Source: Iodidimonas sp. SYSU 1G8 (GTDB taxonomy: Bacteria > Pseudomonadota > Alphaproteobacteria > SMXS01). From it: DNA of 64,000 nt. The stretch lies in the NCBI RefSeq assembly GCF_039655775.1, contig NZ_JBBYXJ010000002.1, positions 1,532,739 to 1,596,738 on the forward strand, read 5' to 3'. Under the pieces are notes generated by a model, which made no database searches, was not told the DNA's origin, and saw only the letters and a program-made list of their open reading frames with translations. Shown piece by piece: positions 33,776 through 41,282 of this stretch (its first letter is position 1; each line of letters starts with the position of its first letter). The position numbers and the translations under genes are program-made.

Positions 33776-34804
33776 ATGAGCACGGAAAATCGTCAGTGGG
33801 TACTGAAGTCGCGTCCGCCGGGGATCGTCGGGCCGGAACATTTCGAGCTGAAGAACACCTCGGTTCCCGAACCGGGCGACGGCGAAATCCTGGTGCGGAC
33901 GCTTTATCTTTCGTTCGATCCGACGCAGCGCGGCTGGCTGAACGAAGGTCCCGGCTACATGGACCCGCTGAAGATCGGCGCACCGATGTTCGGCTCGGGT
34001 CTCGGCCAGGTCCTGAAGTCGAACGATCCGGCCTTCAAGGAAGGCGATGTGGTCAACGGCATGATGGCGTGGCAGGACTATTCGACCCTGAAGAACGGGA
34101 CCGGCCTGATGCCGCTGCAGAAGGTGTCGCGGGATCATCCGCTGACCTGGGCGTTCTCGGTCTTCGGCATCACGACGCTGACGGCCTATTTCGGCCTGCA
34201 GGAAGTGGGTCAGGTCAAGGAAGGCGACGTGGTCCTGATTTCCGGCGCGGCGGGCGCGACGGGTTCGGCCGTGGCCGAGATCGCCAAGATTCGCGGTGCC
34301 AGCAAGGTCATCGGCGTGGCCGGCGGCGCGGAGAAGTGCAAGTGGGTGGTCGAGGAAGGCGCATGTGACGCGGCCATCGATTACAAGAGCGACGACATGG
34401 AGGCCAAGCTGCGCGAGCTGGCCCCGAATGGCGTGAACGTGTTCTACGACAACACGGGCGGCCCGATCCTAGATGCGGCGCTGGCCAATCTGGCGCAGGG
34501 GGCGCGCGTGGTGATCTGCGGCGGTATCGCTTCGGGCTATTCCGGCTGGGGGATGCCCGACGGGCCGAAGAACTACCTGTTCCTCATCCTCAAGAGCGCG
34601 CGCATGGAAGGCTTCCTGCTGTTCAACTATGCGAGCAAGTTCCCGCAGGCCATCGCCGACATCGGCAAGTGGGTCAAGGAAGGCAAGCTCAAGGTCCACG
34701 AGACCGTGTCCGAAGGCCTGGAGAACGCGCCGCTGGCGCTGCAGGGCCTGTTCACCGGCAAGAACAAGGGCAAGACGATCCTGAAGGTCGCCGACCCGAC
34801 CTGA
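33776..34804 (+). CDS. NADP-dependent oxidoreductase, CurA/prostaglandin-reductase type
   Basis: This zinc-free medium-chain dehydrogenase/reductase has 342 aa. The sequence NRQWVLKSRPPGIVGPEHF, LYLSFDPTQRGWL, GITTLTAYFGLQEVGQV and the NADP loop ISGAAGATGSAVAEIAKI are typical of the YncB/CurA family. These enzymes reduce C=C bonds of alpha,beta-unsaturated ketones and aldehydes. The C-terminal IKVHETVSEGLENAP-like segment is also characteristic. It stands alone on the plus strand, convergent with the MocR regulator gene. Confidence 0.94.
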   Translation: MSTENRQWVLKSRPPGIVGPEHFELKNTSVPEPGDGEILVRTLYLSFDPTQRGWLNEGPGYMDPLKIGAPMFGSGLGQVLKSNDPAFKEGDVVNGMMAWQDYSTLKNGTGLMPLQKVSRDHPLTWAFSVFGITTLTAYFGLQEVGQVKEGDVVLISGAAGATGSAVAEIAKIRGASKVIGVAGGAEKCKWVVEEGACDAAIDYKSDDMEAKLRELAPNGVNVFYDNTGGPILDAALANLAQGARVVICGGIASGYSGWGMPDGPKNYLFLILKSARMEGFLLFNYASKFPQAIADIGKWVKEGKLKVHETVSEGLENAPLALQGLFTGKNKGKTILKVADPT

Positions 34805-34806
34805 TG

Positions 34807-36201
34807 TCAGCCTGACGCGAAGTCGAGATGGGGCTTGCCGTCGAGCAGTGACGCCAGACGCGCAAGCCCCGCCGACAGACTGGCGCGGTCCGGCGGGCAG
34901 CCAATGCAGAGCCGGATGGCTTGCGGCGGTTGTGCCTTGCCGGCCGCGAAGGTCTCGGCGGGCAGGACGACGACGCCGGCCTCGCCGGCCTGGGCGGTAA
35001 TATCCGCCGCGCGCCATGGCTCGGGCAGACGCAGCCAGGCGTGGTAGCCGCCAATGCGGCACGCATCCCCAAATGTTTCCGAAAGCAGACCCGCTCTTGC
35101 CGCCGCTTCCCGGCGATGCCAGTCGGAGAGCGCAAGAGCCGTGCCGTCGGTCATCCAGCGCGCGGCGATTTCCCCCACCAGCGGCGGCGCCATCCACATG
35201 GTGGCGCGCAGCGCGGACTGGACGGCCTGAAGGCGGTCTGGTGGAACGCGCAGCAGGCCGATCCGCAAGCCCGGCCCGAGCACTTTCATTCCGGTCAGAT
35301 AACAGGTCCGTTCGGGGGCAATGGCAGCGATGGGGGGTGTACCGTCCGCAGCAAGGAGGCCGTAGACATCGTCCTCGAGCAACAGCAGATCATGGCGCGC
35401 GGCGACGGCGGCGATCTCGCGCCGCCGATGCTCTGGCATGCTCGCGGTAGTGGGGTTCTGCAGCGACGGCATGAGGTAGAGCAACCGGGCGTTTGCGGTC
35501 TTGCAGGCGGCATCCAGCGCGTCCGGCCTTAGTCCGTGCTCGTCCATGGCCACACCCTGCAGCCGGAGCCCGAGAAGAGCGGCGAGGCCGCGAAAGCCCG
35601 GATAGGTGAGGTCTTCGGTCAGGACGACATCGCCGGCCCGGCAGAACGCCATCAGCGCGATGGTCAGGCCGTGCTGACTGCCGCCCGTGATGAGCGTGGT
35701 TTCGGGCGAGGCCGGCGCGCCCATATGGGTGATCCAGTTCGCCGCGGCCTGCCGATGCCTGAGCATCCCTCCGGTCGGCTGGTAGGTCAGCAATTCGCCC
35801 AGCATGCTCTCGCTGGACAATGCGGCCATGGTGGCCGAAAGGGCCTCGGCCGCCGCGGGGCAAGAGGCGGGTTCGTTCCGGGAGAGGTCCACGACCCTGT
35901 CCGCCAGGCCTGGGGAGGCGGTGTCGGCGACCGCCATGGGCTGGAGCAGGGAGGATGGCGTTGGGCCCGCGCGAACATAGGTACCGCGGCCGACTTCGCC
36001 GACCAGCAACCCGAGCCGTTCGGCCTCGCGGTAGGCGCGGGTCACCGTGCCCGTGGTGACGCCGAGGCGCCATGCGAGGTCACGGTGGGTAGGAAGTTTA
36101 TCGCCCGCGCGCAGCAGGCCGCGGCCGATATCGCGGCGAACAGCCTCGGCAATGGCCGTGTATCGCGGGCCAGGCAGGTCAGAAAGGTCGGGGAGCCACA
36201 T
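34807..36201 (-). CDS. MocR-family regulator (GntR HTH fused to PLP aminotransferase domain)
   Basis: This 464-aa protein has an N-terminal GntR winged helix (about 1-70: GPRYTAIAEAVRRDIGRGLL, LAWRLGVTTGTVTRAYREAE). It is followed by a fold-type-I aminotransferase-like domain whose PLP lysine is in YLTGMKVLGPGLRIG. MocR proteins typically regulate a divergent gene and themselves. The ATG at 36201 is chosen because family members begin MWLPDL; an ATG at 36207 and further in-frame starts lie within promoter-like sequence. No Shine-Dalgarno precedes it, so the mRNA may be nearly leaderless. Confidence 0.93.
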   Translation of the reverse strand: MWLPDLSDLPGPRYTAIAEAVRRDIGRGLLRAGDKLPTHRDLAWRLGVTTGTVTRAYREAERLGLLVGEVGRGTYVRAGPTPSSLLQPMAVADTASPGLADRVVDLSRNEPASCPAAAEALSATMAALSSESMLGELLTYQPTGGMLRHRQAAANWITHMGAPASPETTLITGGSQHGLTIALMAFCRAGDVVLTEDLTYPGFRGLAALLGLRLQGVAMDEHGLRPDALDAACKTANARLLYLMPSLQNPTTASMPEHRRREIAAVAARHDLLLLEDDVYGLLAADGTPPIAAIAPERTCYLTGMKVLGPGLRIGLLRVPPDRLQAVQSALRATMWMAPPLVGEIAARWMTDGTALALSDWHRREAAARAGLLSETFGDACRIGGYHAWLRLPEPWRAADITAQAGEAGVVVLPAETFAAGKAQPPQAIRLCIGCPPDRASLSAGLARLASLLDGKPHLDFASG

Positions 36202-36273
36202 TGTCATGATGACAATGATTACATTGACCATAACATAGGGTCAATTATGTCTAGGAAACCCTGACAATGTGGC
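36195..36273. promoter_or_regulatory. Symmetric divergent promoter/operator between MocR and DUF1127 genes
   Basis: Three nested inverted repeats occur here. GCCACATTGTCA (36195-36206) mirrors TGACAATGTGGC (36262-36273), and each contains a start codon. ATTGACC (36223-36229) mirrors GGTCAAT (36239-36245). ATTGTCAT-G-ATGACAAT (36200-36216) is a perfect palindrome over the MocR start. Candidate promoters are TTGACC-16 nt-TATGTC on plus and TTGACC-17 nt-TAATCA on minus, with overlapping cores. The layout fits autoregulation by the MocR protein and very short leaders for both genes. Confidence 0.6.
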
Positions 36274-36539
36274 CAGACCTTGCTTTCTTCGGGAATTGTA
36301 TGCTTACAATCGATCAGTCGGTGTCCGCTTCCGCTCCTAACTGGCGCGGTTGGTTCATCATGGGGTTTTCGCTGGCGTGGCGCGACCTGAGCGCACTGGC
36401 CGCGCGGATTGAAGTGGCATGGGAGCGCCAGAGCGAAAGGCGGCGCCTTGGCGCGCTGGATGACCGGGCGTTGAAGGACATGGGGTTCAGTCGCGCGGAT
36501 GCCTGGCGCGAGGCGTCCAAGCCGGCATGGCGGGATTAG
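36267..36539 (+). CDS. DUF1127-family small protein
   Basis: This 90-aa protein carries the DUF1127 (YjiS-like) domain in its C-terminal half: ERRRLGALDDRALKDMGFSR. These Arg-rich small proteins in alphaproteobacteria affect phosphate and carbon metabolism or bind RNA. The start may be at 36267, whose context TGACAATGTGG is the same as that of the divergent MocR gene. An ATG at 36300 would give 79 aa; neither has a ribosome site. It is probably the target of the divergent MocR regulator. The stop overlaps the convergent membrane-protein gene by 4 bp. Confidence 0.82.
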   Translation: MWPDLAFFGNCMLTIDQSVSASAPNWRGWFIMGFSLAWRDLSALAARIEVAWERQSERRRLGALDDRALKDMGFSRADAWREASKPAWRD

Positions 36540-37060
36540 GCCGCCGGTCCGGCGGTAGGGGGAAGTCGTGATCCGTCCAGTGTGAAGCGAAGGAATTCGA
36601 CCATGAATTCCTCGTCCTCCTCGGCCATTTTCCGCGCCAGTTTCAGCCAGCCGAAGGCGAAGAGAGCCATGAAAGCGGGCACGATGGCGGCCGGCCACAG
36701 GGGCCGGCCAGCCTGTTCATCGAGTCCGAAGAGGTCGAAGGCGACAACGAAGCCGATACCCACACCGATCAGGACAAAGGTGAACCAGACGATCAGAAAG
36801 CCGACCGCGAGTGGATGCATGCCGAAGCGGCAAGCGAGCCGCGTGCCACCCGAGTCGGTGGAGAAGGTGCCGAAGAGATAGGTCTGGAACGAGTTCCGGT
36901 AGGCGATCCGGCGGCGCAGTCGGACGCCTGCTTCGGTAATGGTTCCAATCAGCGGATTGCCGTCCCGGAAGCGGCGGCGCAGATCCGTCACGGCACGCAG
37001 GCGTCTGACGCACTCGTCAATGCCGTAGGGTGACTGGATATGGACAGTTTCAGATGCCAC
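36536..37060 (-). CDS. Membrane protein with two predicted helices
   Basis: This 174-aa protein has a soluble N-terminal half (GIDECVRRLRAVTDLRRRF, a DUF-like pattern) and two transmembrane helices, LAVGFLIVWFTFVLIGVGIG and AAIVPAFMALFAFGWLKL. An acidic tail (MAEEDEEFMVEF) follows. The GTG at 37060 lies 7 nt after GGAGAGGA and is preferred to an ATG 73 codons upstream. No function is assignable. Confidence 0.72.
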   Translation of the reverse strand: MASETVHIQSPYGIDECVRRLRAVTDLRRRFRDGNPLIGTITEAGVRLRRRIAYRNSFQTYLFGTFSTDSGGTRLACRFGMHPLAVGFLIVWFTFVLIGVGIGFVVAFDLFGLDEQAGRPLWPAAIVPAFMALFAFGWLKLARKMAEEDEEFMVEFLRFTLDGSRLPPTAGPAA

Positions 37061-37266
37061 TGGTCGTTCCTCTCCACCTGTGTCGAGGTCGCCGACGGTA
37101 AGCCTCGGTAAAGCATAGAGTTCCGGGCCATGCTTTGGCCAGAGGAAGTCGTGACCCGCCTTCTGCGTCCTTGCCACGTTCCCGCGCGGTAAATTCCACT
37201 GGCGAAGGGGCAATCTCCATGCTCTAACATCGGCCATCCAAGAGTCAGACAAACGGGAGCAGTTTC

Positions 37267-38499
37267 TTGAGCGAAGCATGGATCATCGATACCGCGCGCA
37301 CCCCGCGCGGCATTGGCAAGGTCGGCAAGGGAGCCCTGGCCGACGTTCACCCGCAGCGCCTGCTGTCCACGGTCCTCAAGGCCCTGGAACAGCGCAACAA
37401 CCTGAACACCGATGAAGTGGACGACGTGATCGCCGGCTGCGGCTCGCAGGTCGGCAAGCAGGGCGCGTGCATCGCCCGTATGTCGGCGCTGGACGCGGGC
37501 TGGAGCAATCTGGCGACCGGCTTCTCGCTCGACCGCTTCTGCGGCTCGGCCCTGACGGCCGTGCAGCTGGGCGCCATGGGCATCATGTCCGGCATGCAGC
37601 ATCTGGTGGTCTCGGGCGGCGTCGAGTCGATGTCCTATGCCTCGACCCAGCGGGGCGGCCTGCCGACCATGGACCGCGACAATCTGCACCTGCGTGCGAT
37701 GCATCCGCAGCCGCACCAGGGCGTGTGCGCCGACCTGATCGCGACGCTGGAAGGCATCACCCGCGAAGACACCGAGAAGCTGGCGGTCGAATCCCAGCGG
37801 CGCGCCGACATCGCCATCAAGAACGGCTATTTCGACAACAGTGTCGTGCCGGTCTATCACGAGGATGGCACCGTGGCGCTGGACCGGGAAGAATTCCCAC
37901 GGCCGCAGACCACGCTGGAAGGCCTGGCGCAGCTGAAGCCGGCGTTCACCGAGCTGTATCAGTATCCGCTGAACGAGGAAGGGCTGACCTACCGAAAGCT
38001 GGTCGAGCAGGCCTATCCGGACGTGAAGATCGACTTCATCCACCATGCGGGCAACTCGTCGGGCGTCGTCGACGGCGCCAGCGGCGTGGTTCTGGCTTCG
38101 CCGGAATATGCCAAGGCGCATGGCCTGAAGCCGCGGGCGCGCATCGTCACGGTCGCGACCTCGGGCGACTCGCCCGAGCTGATGCTGAACGCGCCGGTGC
38201 CGGCCGCGAAGAAGGCCCTGAAGCAGGCGGGCATGACGCTCAACGACATCGATCTGTTCGAAGTGAACGAGGCGTTCGCGGTGGTGCCGCTGAAGTTCAT
38301 GCGCGACCTGAACGTGGACCCGGAAAAGGTCAACGTGAATGGCGGCGCGATGGCGCTGGGCCATCCGATCGGCGCGACCGGCGCGATGTTGCTGGGCACG
38401 CTGCTCGACGAACTGGAGCGCCGTAACCTGGCGACCGGCCTGGTGACAATGTGCACGGGCGGCGGCATGGCGCCCTGCACGATCATCGAGCGCATGTAG
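37267..38499 (+). CDS. Acetyl-CoA acyltransferase (thiolase)
   Basis: This 410-aa thiolase cleaves or condenses acyl-CoA thioesters. The acylated cysteine is Cys92 in SLDRFCGSALTA. The His motif is NGGAMALGHPIGATGA and the second Cys is in VTMCTGGGMA. TTG is the likely start, after GGGAGC. The enzyme would complete the beta-oxidation-type chemistry implied by the acyl-CoA dehydrogenase at 29.8 kb, although the two are not in one operon. Two hairpins follow the stop. Confidence 0.95.
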   Translation: MSEAWIIDTARTPRGIGKVGKGALADVHPQRLLSTVLKALEQRNNLNTDEVDDVIAGCGSQVGKQGACIARMSALDAGWSNLATGFSLDRFCGSALTAVQLGAMGIMSGMQHLVVSGGVESMSYASTQRGGLPTMDRDNLHLRAMHPQPHQGVCADLIATLEGITREDTEKLAVESQRRADIAIKNGYFDNSVVPVYHEDGTVALDREEFPRPQTTLEGLAQLKPAFTELYQYPLNEEGLTYRKLVEQAYPDVKIDFIHHAGNSSGVVDGASGVVLASPEYAKAHGLKPRARIVTVATSGDSPELMLNAPVPAAKKALKQAGMTLNDIDLFEVNEAFAVVPLKFMRDLNVDPEKVNVNGGAMALGHPIGATGAMLLGTLLDELERRNLATGLVTMCTGGGMAPCTIIERM

Positions 38500-38508
38500 G
38501 ATCATTGA

Positions 38509-38543
38509 GCCCGCCTCGGCGCTTTGGTGGCGCTGAGGCGGGC
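38509..38543. terminator. GC-rich hairpin downstream of thiolase
   Basis: A 14-bp stem with one wobble (GCCCGCCTCGGCGC with GCGCTGAGGCGGGC) and a 7-nt loop starts 9 nt after the thiolase stop. It lacks a T-run and lies just before the stronger terminator at 38553, so it may protect the mRNA 3' end. Confidence 0.55.
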
Positions 38544-38552
38544 AGAAGACCT

Positions 38553-38589
38553 AAAACCCCGTCCTGCCGTTGCAGGGCGGGGTTTTTTC
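38553..38589. terminator. Bidirectional Rho-independent terminator
   Basis: The stem AAAACCCCGTCCTGC pairs with GCAGGGCGGGGTTTT (one wobble, 4-nt loop). It is followed by further T residues on the plus strand and preceded by an A-run, so it works on both strands. It separates the convergent thiolase and old-yellow-enzyme genes. Confidence 0.9.
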
Positions 38590-38590
38590 T

Positions 38591-39640
38591 TTAGAGCGAC
38601 GGGTAGTCGGTGTAACCGGCGGCACCGCCCGAATAGTAGGTCTTGAAGTCGGGTTCGTTGAGCGGGGCGTTCTCGGCGAACCGGCGCGGCAGGTCGGGGT
38701 TGCAGATGAACAGCTGACCAAAGGCAATGGCGTCGGCTTCGCCGGCAGCCAGCGCCTGCTGCGCCGTTTCCAGGGTGAAGCGTTCGTTGGCGATGTAGAC
38801 GCCGCCGAACTGCTGCTTCAGTTGCGGGCCGATCCTGTTCTCGCCGACATATTCGCGGGCGCAGAGATAGGCGAGGCCGCGCTTGCCCAGTTCGGTCGCC
38901 ACATAGCCGAAGGTCGCGGCGGGATCGGCATCGCCCATGGAGTGGGCATCGCCGCGCGGGGCGAGGTGCATGCCGACGCGGTCGGCGCCCCAGACGGACG
39001 CGCAGGCGTCGGCCACTTCCAGCATCAGGCGGGCGCGGTTCTCGATGGAGCCGCCGTAACCATCATCGCGCTGGTTGGAGGCGGTCTGCAGGAACTGGTC
39101 GACCAGATAGCCATTGGCGCCGTGGATCTCGACGCCGTCGAACCCGGCGCGCTGCGCGTTCTCGGCGCCGCGGCGGAAAGCCTCGATGATGCCGGCGATT
39201 TCGGCGGTCTCGAGCGCACGCGGGGTCGGGAACTCGACTTTGGGCCGGACGTGGCTGACGTGGCCTTCGGCCGCGATGGCGCTCGCGCTGACCGGTGGCA
39301 GGCCGTCGAGAAACATGGGATGGGAGATGCGGCCCACATGCCAGAGCTGGAGGGCGATATGGCCGCCGGCCTTGTGGACGGCGTCGGTAATGCGCTTCCA
39401 GCCTTCGACCTGATCATCGGACCAGATGCCGGGCGTGTCGGCGTAACCGACGCCCATGGGTTCGACGGAGGTGGCTTCGGTGAGGATGAGGCCGGCGGAG
39501 GCGCGCTGGACGTAATAGTCGCGCATCAGATCGTTCGGAACGCGGCCTTCACTGGCCCGGCTGCGGGTCAGCGGCGCCATGATGATGCGGTTGGGCAGGT
39601 GGAGCGGGCCGATCTGGATGGGGTCGAAAAGTGTTGGCAT
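38591..39640 (-). CDS. NADH:flavin oxidoreductase, old yellow enzyme family
   Basis: This 349-aa FMN-dependent ene-reductase has MAPLTRSRA near the N-terminus, LWHVGRISHP, the substrate-anion pair in EIHGANGYLVDQFLQ (His and Asn), and NRARLMLEV. It reduces activated C=C bonds or nitro and ester groups. The start ATG is at 39640; a longer frame extends far upstream without coding support. It belongs with the reductive and oxidative catabolic genes of this region. The substrate is unknown. Confidence 0.95.
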   Translation of the reverse strand: MPTLFDPIQIGPLHLPNRIIMAPLTRSRASEGRVPNDLMRDYYVQRASAGLILTEATSVEPMGVGYADTPGIWSDDQVEGWKRITDAVHKAGGHIALQLWHVGRISHPMFLDGLPPVSASAIAAEGHVSHVRPKVEFPTPRALETAEIAGIIEAFRRGAENAQRAGFDGVEIHGANGYLVDQFLQTASNQRDDGYGGSIENRARLMLEVADACASVWGADRVGMHLAPRGDAHSMGDADPAATFGYVATELGKRGLAYLCAREYVGENRIGPQLKQQFGGVYIANERFTLETAQQALAAGEADAIAFGQLFICNPDLPRRFAENAPLNEPDFKTYYSGGAAGYTDYPSL

Positions 39641-39910
39641 GGATGAGGCCTTCGAAAGGATGGCGGTGAGGGGAATACCCCAGCGTTGCCGCCAAGGTAA
39701 TGGCTCGGCGGACGATGGCAAGAGGCTGGTCGTGCTATGCCGTGGTGATTGCCGCACCCGCGCCGTGCATAAATTGTCGGTCTGAATGGGCGGAGAGGCT
39801 GATGGCTGTTCGGAGCGTGCGCCACTTCTGGATGGGGCAAAGAAAATTCTTGTCGGAACTTCGCGGAGCCGAAACGGTTCATGAGGTTCCCCGTCCCGCA
39901 AAGGTGTCCC

Positions 39911-40702
39911 ATGAAGCTGAATGTGCGTGCCGAGCTTGTCTATGCGTTCCAGTCCGCCACCCAGGTGATGATCTCCATCGAACCGGCACGCTCGCTGGAT
40001 CAGACCGTGCTGTCGGAACGCTTCAGCATCGCGGATACGCAGGGTCTGGTTCGCGACTTCGACGAGATCACCGGCCAGCGGCAGGTCCGGGCCTGCCTGG
40101 AGGGCGAACAGACCATCGTCTACGAGGCGGTGGTGGATAATGGTCTTCGCGCGTCGCTGCCATCGGACGCGCAGGAGCATGTGTGGAACGATCTTCCGTC
40201 TGAGTGCTTGCCCTTCCTTCTGCCAAGCCGGTTCTGCCCTTCGGACAAGTTCATGCGGTTCGCCCAGCGGGAATTCGCGGATCTGGGCAGCGGCGGCGCC
40301 AAGGTGAACGCGGTGCTGGACTGGATCCATACCCATGTGGACTACGTGGCCGGGGTGAGCACGGCGGAGACGACCGCGGAGCGCACCTTCGTCGACCGGG
40401 CCGGCGTGTGCCGGGATTTCACCCATCTGGGGATCACGCTTTGCCGGGCGCTGAACATTCCCGCGCGGGCGGTGAGCGCGTATGCGTGGCGGCTCAATCC
40501 GCCGGACTTTCACGCGATCTTCGAGGTTTACCTGAACAATACGTGGTGGCTGGTCGACCCGACCCGGCTGGCGCCGGTTGAAGGTCTCGTCCGGATCGCG
40601 AGCGGGCGGGACGCGGCGGACATCGCGTTCATGACCACGTCCACGGCCTGCGAATGCCGCCAGGTGTCGGTCTCGGCCGAGGCGGCGGAGGACCAGTCGT
40701 AG
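39911..40702 (+). CDS. Transglutaminase-like cysteine protease family protein
   Basis: This 263-aa protein has an N-terminal beta domain (NVRAELVYAFQSATQVM). A transglutaminase core follows: nucleophile Cys in RAGVCRDFTHLGI, His in PDFHAIFEVYL and Asp in WWLVDPTRLAP, the intact Cys-His-Asp triad. Such proteins are cytosolic peptidases or amidases, often found near circularly permuted ATP-grasp genes, which are absent here. The start follows AAAGGTG. It is the last chromosomal gene before the prophage. Confidence 0.92.
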   Translation: MKLNVRAELVYAFQSATQVMISIEPARSLDQTVLSERFSIADTQGLVRDFDEITGQRQVRACLEGEQTIVYEAVVDNGLRASLPSDAQEHVWNDLPSECLPFLLPSRFCPSDKFMRFAQREFADLGSGGAKVNAVLDWIHTHVDYVAGVSTAETTAERTFVDRAGVCRDFTHLGITLCRALNIPARAVSAYAWRLNPPDFHAIFEVYLNNTWWLVDPTRLAPVEGLVRIASGRDAADIAFMTTSTACECRQVSVSAEAAEDQS

Positions 40703-40945
40703 GGTTTCCGCTTGAGGCGGTGACATAGGCGGTCCCATGCTGCGTAAATCACCGTGGCGACAGCCGGGTGATTTCAGTCAAATATTTGATTTCGCTGGAA
40801 AAATTTATTTCTGTTGAAGCGGTTTCACTACCGCCCCGATGTTACGTAAATCAGGCTGGGAAATCCGGGCGCTGAACGCCGACGCGGCATTTCCCTCCTG
40901 ATTGATGGCCTGAGGCCTTTTCCTTTTTCATGCATGAGGTGACCG
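40703..40945. other. Intergenic region at left prophage boundary
   Basis: No gene was found in these 243 bp. An AT-rich patch (40770-40820) lies between two near copies of CGTAAATCA (about 40742 and 40844). A short GGCCT/AGGCC hairpin with a T-rich tail (about 40907-40927) precedes the first phage gene. An attachment site may be here, but without the right end it cannot be identified. Confidence 0.4.
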
Positions 40946-41278
40946 ATGGCTTCTATCGGTGAGGTGCTGCTGCGCAAGTGGCCGGGCGCGTCGTGGTCCG
41001 TGGCGGGCGACCAGTATTCCGGGTTGACGTGGCTGTCGCCCGGCGATGCGCCGTCCGAGGCGGAAATCCGTGCCTGGTCGGACGCGGTGGATCTGGAGAT
41101 GGCCTGGGAGCAGGTGCGCGCGACGCGCAACCGCTTGCTGGCCGCGAGCGACTGGACGCAGCTGGCGGATGCGCCGGTCTCAAGCCTGGCCTGGGCGGTG
41201 TACCGGCAGGCGCTGCGCGATGTGCCGCAGACCCATGAAGATCCCGCCGAGGTGATCTGGCCCGAGCAGCCGGAGTAG
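40946..41278 (+). CDS. Phage tail assembly chaperone-like protein
   Basis: This 110-aa protein has a C-terminal half, RLLAASDWTQLADAPVSSLA, WAVYRQALRDVPQ and VIWPEQPE, that matches the phage tail assembly chaperone family (Phage_tail_APC pattern). It is the first recognisable gene of the prophage and is followed after 4 bp by the large tail protein gene. A role in folding or assembly of the tail fibre is inferred from the family. Confidence 0.78.
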   Translation: MASIGEVLLRKWPGASWSVAGDQYSGLTWLSPGDAPSEAEIRAWSDAVDLEMAWEQVRATRNRLLAASDWTQLADAPVSSLAWAVYRQALRDVPQTHEDPAEVIWPEQPE

Positions 41279-41282
41279 GCCG

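Noticed and set aside
38591..40738. Long N-terminal extension of the old-yellow-enzyme gene to 40738
   Set aside because: The extra 366 codons are antisense to the transglutaminase gene and lack coding character; the family start fits 39640.
40742..40852. CGTAAATCA near-repeat as a phage attachment site
   Set aside because: Only 9 bp are shared and both copies are on the same side of the prophage; the right end is not in the window, so no att pair can be argued.
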